Shown here in pieces: positions 6,521-9,322 of a stretch of 9,322 nt of DNA (position 1 is its first letter; every line of letters begins with the position of its first letter). The position numbers were made by a program, and so were the translations under genes. The notes below the pieces were generated by a model. It ran no database searches and had not been told where the DNA came from. It saw only the letters and a program-made list of their open reading frames with translations. Source of the stretch: Gemmatimonadota bacterium. GTDB taxonomy: Bacteria > Gemmatimonadota > Gemmatimonadetes > Gemmatimonadales > GWC2-71-9. The stretch lies in contig QHUD01000084.1 in the NCBI GenBank assembly GCA_003221085.1, positions 1 to 9,322 on the forward strand, read 5' to 3'.

Positions 6521-6872
6521 AACCAAGCACGAGCTTCGACCACCAGGGGAACGTGAGCAGCGGGATCGAGATGATCGTCGCAATCCACAGCGCCCACTTC
6601 ATCCGGCGGCGGGCGATTGGCGAGGCACACAAGGTGCCAGGTTCGCACGCCCGCTTCTGCTCACGCCGCACCTCAACGAAGCCGAAGCCGAGCGCCAGCA
6701 CGGTACCCGCGACGAAGTAGGGCCGTAGCGGCTCGAACGACGCCGCGAGTCCGGCGCCGCTCAGGCCGAGCGCGACGGCGACCAGGGGCCCAGCGCAGCA
6801 GAGCGTGGAAACCACGGCGGCGACAACACCGCCCGTGGCGGCGAGTGCCGTCTTAGTGACCGATGTCGTCAT
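6519..6872 (-). CDS. merT: Mercuric transport protein MerT
   Basis: An inner-membrane Hg(II) importer of 117 residues, the usual size for the family (about 116). Three hydrophobic segments are seen: about 9-36 with the vicinal Cys25-Cys26 (STLCCAGP), about 50-66, and about 92-110. A basic cytoplasmic loop between the second and third carries Cys76 and Cys82 (ACEPGTLC). These four cysteines match the four used in classical MerT, where the first pair takes Hg from MerP and the second pair passes it inside, toward MerA. The start ATG 6872 lies inside the end of merR (20-nt overlap, different frame), with a weak GGA/GGAAG element 5-8 nt upstream, so translation is probably coupled to merR. Confidence 0.92.
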   Translation of the reverse strand: MTTSVTKTALAATGGVVAAVVSTLCCAGPLVAVALGLSGAGLAASFEPLRPYFVAGTVLALGFGFVEVRREQKRACEPGTLCASPIARRRMKWALWIATIISIPLLTFPWWSKLVLG

Positions 6873-7266
6873 GATCTTCCAGGACCTCCAGGATCGGGCA
6901 GTCGTCCGTCGGCCGTCGGGCCGTGCACGCCGCGGCCAGCCGCTCCAGCGTGCGCTTCAGGCGCTGGAGGTCACGGATCCGCTGTTGGACGACCTCGATC
7001 TTGTGTCTGGTTTTTCGCTCGACGGCGTCACATGCCGCGCCGTGCCGGACCCGCAGCCCGAGCAGCTCCTGGATCTCCTGCAACGAGAAACCGAGCTCCT
7101 GGGCATGCTTGATGAAGCGGAGGCGCGCCACCGCGCCGTCGGCGTACTGGCGATACCCTGCTGGAGTGCGGCGCGGGGTCGGAAACAGGCCACGCCGCTC
7201 GTAATAACGGATCGTCTGGATGTTCACGTCGGCTGCGGTCGCAACCTGACCGATGGTGAGCGCCAC
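6853..7266 (-). CDS. merR: Mercury-responsive regulator MerR
   Basis: 137 residues. GTG 7266 follows GGAGGA (7279-7274) by 7 nt. The in-frame ATG at 7311 is rejected because it lies inside the promoter spacer and would not be transcribed. An N-terminal winged helix (TIGQVATAADVNIQTIRYYERRGL, about 4-27, then PxRTPAGYRQY) precedes the long dimerisation helix (about 84-113). The Hg(II)-binding cysteines Cys79, Cys114 and Cys123 have the same spacing (35 and 9) as Cys82, Cys117 and Cys126 of Tn501 MerR. CP follows the same order at the third site. The protein should repress without Hg and, with Hg, untwist its own promoter to activate transcription. It is the first gene of the operon it controls, unlike the divergent merR of Tn501 or Tn21. 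Confidence 0.95.
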   Translation of the reverse strand: MALTIGQVATAADVNIQTIRYYERRGLFPTPRRTPAGYRQYADGAVARLRFIKHAQELGFSLQEIQELLGLRVRHGAACDAVERKTRHKIEVVQQRIRDLQRLKRTLERLAAACTARRPTDDCPILEVLEDHDDIGH

Positions 7267-7293
7267 CCGCCACTCCTCCGAGGTACGCCGGCA

Positions 7294-7324
7294 ACTTAAA
7301 CCCCGTACCATGGTACAGTGTCAA
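7294..7324 (-). promoter_or_regulatory. MerR-controlled mer promoter with 19-bp spacer
   Basis: On the minus strand a consensus -35 TTGACA (7324-7319) is followed by exactly 19 bp and a -10-like TTAAGT (7299-7294). The overlong 19-bp spacer is the hallmark of MerR-family promoters, where bound activator realigns the two boxes. The predicted transcript start is near 7287, giving a leader of about 20 nt that contains the merR ribosome site. An 18-bp alternative with TTTAAG (7300-7295) is possible. Confidence 0.9.
7305..7316 (-). promoter_or_regulatory. MerR operator dyad
   Basis: GTACCATGGTAC is a perfect 12-bp palindrome centred within the mer promoter spacer, matching the GTAC...GTAC half-sites of known mer operators. 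Confidence 0.88.
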
Positions 7325-7350
7325 GGGGCTCGCTGGTGTGAGGAGGGGAT

Positions 7351-8052
7351 TTAGCGCCGTACGCGTGTCGCGCGTCCGAAGACGACGCAACATGACCCGG
7401 GCTGCGGCCGGAGCTCGGCCTTCAGGTTCGGCGCGCCGACCCCCTGCAACACGCCGCGAAGCAGCGCGAGGTTCATTTTGCACACGAGGGGCCGGCAGGC
7501 CTGCGCCAGTGCGTCGAAGGGGCAATTGCTCAGGACGATGCCTCCTTTCTCGGTCGGCTCGTACCCCCACGCGTCGAGCACGTCGACCACCGTCGCGATC
7601 GGACGCCCCCTTCCCCGGGTCCGCGCGCGCCGCGCCTCCGACCCGGCACTCCGGCCGACGTCCGCCGCGACTCGCCGCAGGGCCCGCTCGCTCCCCGCGG
7701 AGCGTGCCCCGCTGATCGCCAACACGAGCAGGCGTCCGGCGAGCGCATAGCGGCGCTGGGGAAGCGTGAAGTCGAGCTGCCGGTCCGAGCAGCGGTACAG
7801 CTTGGCCGGCCGGCCAGCCCCCGGCCCTCGACGCCCCGTCAGCCGGCGGTAGCTCGTGTCGAGCAGGCGCTGCGCGACGAGCTTGTCGAGATGGAACGCC
7901 GCCAGGTTACGCGAGACCCGGAGTGCGCGTGCAGCCTCGTCCCGGCTCACGTCCCGCCGCCGACCCCGGACGTAGCGATAAAGGCCCCTCCGCAGAGGGT
8001 CACGCAACAAAGCGATCGCCGCAATCTGACGCTCGAGCTCGGATTCACGCAT
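7351..8052 (-). CDS. SufR-like (COG2345-type) winged-helix regulator with C-terminal Cys cluster
   Basis: 233 residues from ATG 8052; the frame is open further upstream but a promoter sits just before this ATG. Residues about 10-70 form a winged helix of ArsR/DeoR type (an RDPLRRGLYRYV helix, then SRDEAARALRVSRNLAAFHLDKLVAQRLL as the recognition unit). Arg-rich, Gly-rich loops follow (73-84). The middle (about 95-165) is Ala/Arg-rich. The C-terminal segment has CPFDALAQACRPLVC (Cys177, Cys186, Cys191) and SCC (Cys221-Cys222). The spacing of 177, 191 and 221 (14 and 30) resembles the Fe-S ligands of SufR (13 and 28 in Synechocystis, as recalled). This suggests an Fe-S or metal-sensing transcription factor; the cofactor and target are inferred. 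It is divergent from a c-type cytochrome gene, its most likely target, and its stop lies 26 nt before the mer -35 box. Another thiol- or redox-sensing mode is possible. Confidence 0.82.
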   Translation of the reverse strand: MRESELERQIAAIALLRDPLRRGLYRYVRGRRRDVSRDEAARALRVSRNLAAFHLDKLVAQRLLDTSYRRLTGRRGPGAGRPAKLYRCSDRQLDFTLPQRRYALAGRLLVLAISGARSAGSERALRRVAADVGRSAGSEARRARTRGRGRPIATVVDVLDAWGYEPTEKGGIVLSNCPFDALAQACRPLVCKMNLALLRGVLQGVGAPNLKAELRPQPGSCCVVFGRATRVRR

Positions 8053-8059
8053 GGGCCTC

Positions 8060-8089
8060 AGTATAACGCACACTTGCCGGGACGACCAA
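8060..8089 (-). promoter_or_regulatory. Candidate promoter of the Cys-cluster regulator
   Basis: On the minus strand TTGGTC (8089-8084) and TATACT (8065-8060) are separated by 18 bp. The -10 ends only 7 nt before the ATG at 8052, which would place the transcript start at or next to the start codon. A GAGG lies 3 nt before the ATG but would be largely outside such a transcript. Confidence 0.6.
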
Positions 8090-8160
8090 ACGCCGGGTGG
8101 GCACTGCGCTGTCGCGGACGCGCCACGTGTTGCGTTCCTGCGGCACGACGGCGCCGAACG

Positions 8161-8195
8161 ACCGGTTCTTGTCAAGGACGACAACCGGGTCTTGT
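8161..8195. repeat. 12-nt direct repeat with internal dyad in the divergent promoter region
   Basis: ACCGGTTCTTGT (8161-8172) recurs as ACCGGGTCTTGT (8184-8195), with one mismatch and a 23-nt start-to-start distance. Between and across them lies the inverted repeat TTGTC-N6-GACAA (8169-8184). This arrangement looks like a regulator binding region, most simply for the adjacent winged-helix protein. That link is inferred. Confidence 0.55.
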
Positions 8196-8220
8196 AAAAC
8201 ATATGTACATAGGTTATAGC
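8192..8220 (+). promoter_or_regulatory. Candidate promoter of the cytochrome gene with dyad in its spacer
   Basis: TTGTAA (8192-8197) and TATAGC (8215-8220) are 17 bp apart, each matching the sigma70 consensus at four of six positions. The perfect 10-bp palindrome TATGTACATA (8202-8211) sits in the spacer, and the -35 box overlaps the end of the second direct repeat. An alternative pair is TTGTCA (8169-8174) with TGTAAA. This patch is visibly AT-richer than its surroundings. Confidence 0.5.
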
Positions 8221-8254
8221 TCACCACTCACTCCCCGTCATGTCAGGAGGTCGT

Positions 8255-9322
8255 ATGCGTTTGGTCGCGCTCGTGGCGCTCCTCCTCGCCTGCAGTGAGG
8301 CTCCGGATGCCGTCGCGCCGGCTGGTCGCGCGGTCCCCCCGCTCGCCGGAGATCTCGTCGCCGGTCCGCCGGTGAACGTCCCCGCGCAGGGCCAGTACAT
8401 CTTTCGACACTGGACCTTTGGCGACGAGCCGTTCTGGACCGACACGCTTCATCTCAACGAGGTGATCGAGACCGGCGTGTCGCCCGCGACGGCGCTCGCG
8501 GTGGGTCTCAAGGTCGATGCGGCGCGGCTGCCGCCAGGCTTCTTAGCGGGTGCCGATCTCACCAGTCCGGCGACGACGGTGGAGCTGCTGCGCCGGGACG
8601 CTGTCGTGGGCGTCGAGGCGCAGGTCACCGCCGACCAACACATCAAGCGGCTCGGCATCACGTGCGCCCTGTGCCATTCGACGGTCGACAACTCGGTGGC
8701 GCCCGGGGTTGGGCGGCGGCTCGACGGGCTGCCCAACCGCGACTTGAACGTCGGGGCGATCGTCGCCCTCTCGCCGGTCCTGCCGGCGGCCGTCAAGGCG
8801 GTGTTCAATTCGTGGGGTCCGGGGAAGTACGACGCCGAGTTCAACCGGGACGGCATCAACAGTCCGGTCGTGATTCCCCCCGCCCTCGGCTTGCGCGGCG
8901 TGGCCCTCGAGACCTACACCGGCGAAGGACCGGTCAGCTACTGGAACGCCTACGTTGCCGTCACCCAGATGCACGGGCACGGCTCGTTTTCGGACCCCGC
9001 GCTCGGGATCAATATCCAACAGTCCCCCGACCGCGTGACGCCGGTGCTACCGGTGCTGCGCGCGTATCAGCTGGGCCTGAACGCTCCGACGCCAGCGGCC
9101 GGCAGCTTCGATCCGGCAGCCGCGGGCCGGGGCAAGGTGGTCTTCACGTCGACGGGCCGGTGCGCGAGCTGCCACCTGCCGGCGATGGTCTTCACCGACG
9201 TGAACCTCGGCATCCTGCACGATCCGTCGGAAACGGGCATGGATCCGGTGCGCGCGAGTCGGCTGAAGAACCATAAGTACCGGACCACGCCGCTCCGGGC
9301 CCTGTCGCAGCACCCACCGTAT
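8255..9322 (+). CDS. Di-heme c-type cytochrome lipoprotein (3' truncated by window edge)
   Basis: The frame is open from ATG 8255 to the window end (356 residues visible). The start is set by AGGAGG (8245-8250), 4 nt upstream. The N-terminus is a short lipoprotein signal with lipobox LLA-Cys13, followed by a Pro/Ala-rich linker. Two c-type heme sites are seen: CALCH (Cys137, Cys140, His141) and CASCH (Cys303, Cys306, His307), 166 residues apart. A FRHWTFGDEPFW stretch (50-61) opens the first domain. After the second heme, a TTPLRALSQHPPY ending matches the region that in di-heme peroxidase/MauG-type proteins leads into an HDG loop and the distal ligand, which would lie just beyond the window. 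The role is probably periplasmic or outer-membrane electron transfer or peroxidase-like chemistry, with the exact family unassigned. It is divergent from the Cys-cluster regulator. Confidence 0.87.
   Translation, partial: MRLVALVALLLACSEAPDAVAPAGRAVPPLAGDLVAGPPVNVPAQGQYIFRHWTFGDEPFWTDTLHLNEVIETGVSPATALAVGLKVDAARLPPGFLAGADLTSPATTVELLRRDAVVGVEAQVTADQHIKRLGITCALCHSTVDNSVAPGVGRRLDGLPNRDLNVGAIVALSPVLPAAVKAVFNSWGPGKYDAEFNRDGINSPVVIPPALGLRGVALETYTGEGPVSYWNAYVAVTQMHGHGSFSDPALGINIQQSPDRVTPVLPVLRAYQLGLNAPTPAAGSFDPAAAGRGKVVFTSTGRCASCHLPAMVFTDVNLGILHDPSETGMDPVRASRLKNHKYRTTPLRALSQHPPY

Noticed and set aside
7267..7311. MerR start at ATG 7311
   Set aside because: It lies within the operator palindrome between the -35 and -10 boxes, upstream of any transcript from that promoter.
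7338..7750. + strand frames opposite the Cys-cluster regulator
   Set aside because: They are Arg/Pro/Ser-rich shadows of a conserved minus-strand gene.
8053..8202. Upstream extension of the winged-helix regulator to ATG 8202
   Set aside because: The added 50 residues are low in regulator-like features, and the extension spans the promoter-like boxes at 8060-8089; ATG 8052 starts the conserved part.
8543..9019. Minus-strand frames opposite the cytochrome
   Set aside because: The + strand frame carries a lipobox and two CxxCH heme motifs; the minus frames have nothing recognisable.
1..9322. CRISPR array, insertion sequence or attachment site
   Set aside because: No spaced identical repeats, transposase or terminal inverted repeats were seen; the only tandem repeats are coding Phe units.

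Overview
This is a GC-rich window (roughly two thirds G+C by eye) from a bacterium with a diderm-style envelope: it carries several predicted lipoproteins, a c-type cytochrome, a cupredoxin and a mer operon with periplasmic MerP. Gene style (MASE1 hybrid kinase, DUF4384 protein, GC-rich lipoproteins, merR-first mer operon) fits Gemmatimonadota or a similar soil or sediment phylum. That assignment is an impression, not a measurement.

Layout. Positions 1-2004 (+) hold the 3' part of a membrane-bound hybrid sensor kinase (MASE1-PAS-HisKA-HATPase-REC). A roughly 350-base gap with several hairpins and no visible gene follows. Next come three exported proteins on the + strand: an unrecognised lipoprotein (2355-3017), a DUF4384 protein with a striking Phe-rich repeat tail (3177-4253), and a small cupredoxin lipoprotein (4343-4753). 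On the - strand lies a mercury-resistance operon, merR-merT-merP-merA (7266 down to 4770). It is driven by a textbook MerR-type promoter (TTGACA, 19-bp spacer, perfect GTACCATGGTAC dyad). Upstream of it, on the same strand, is a SufR-like (COG2345-type) winged-helix regulator with a C-terminal cysteine cluster (8052-7351). Divergent from that regulator is a di-heme c-type cytochrome lipoprotein (8255 onward) that runs off the right edge. The roughly 200-bp divergent region holds promoter-like elements, a 12-nt direct repeat and two dyads.

How the genes work together. MerR senses Hg(II), MerT and MerP scavenge and import it, and MerA should reduce it to Hg(0). The three regulatory Cys of MerR, the four transport Cys of MerT, the CxxC of MerP and the active-site and C-terminal Cys pairs of MerA are all present. 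However, MerA appears to lack about 25 residues spanning the first strand and glycine loop of its NAD(P)H-binding Rossmann fold. The reading frame is kept. If real, this should cripple the reductase while leaving the uptake genes intact. The Cys-rich regulator and the divergent cytochrome look like a separate, redox-linked regulatory pair.

I did not find a clearly new multi-gene system. The items most worth a second look are the MerA deletion, the regulator/cytochrome divergent region, the Phe-repeat DUF4384 protein and the cupredoxin that lacks an axial Met.
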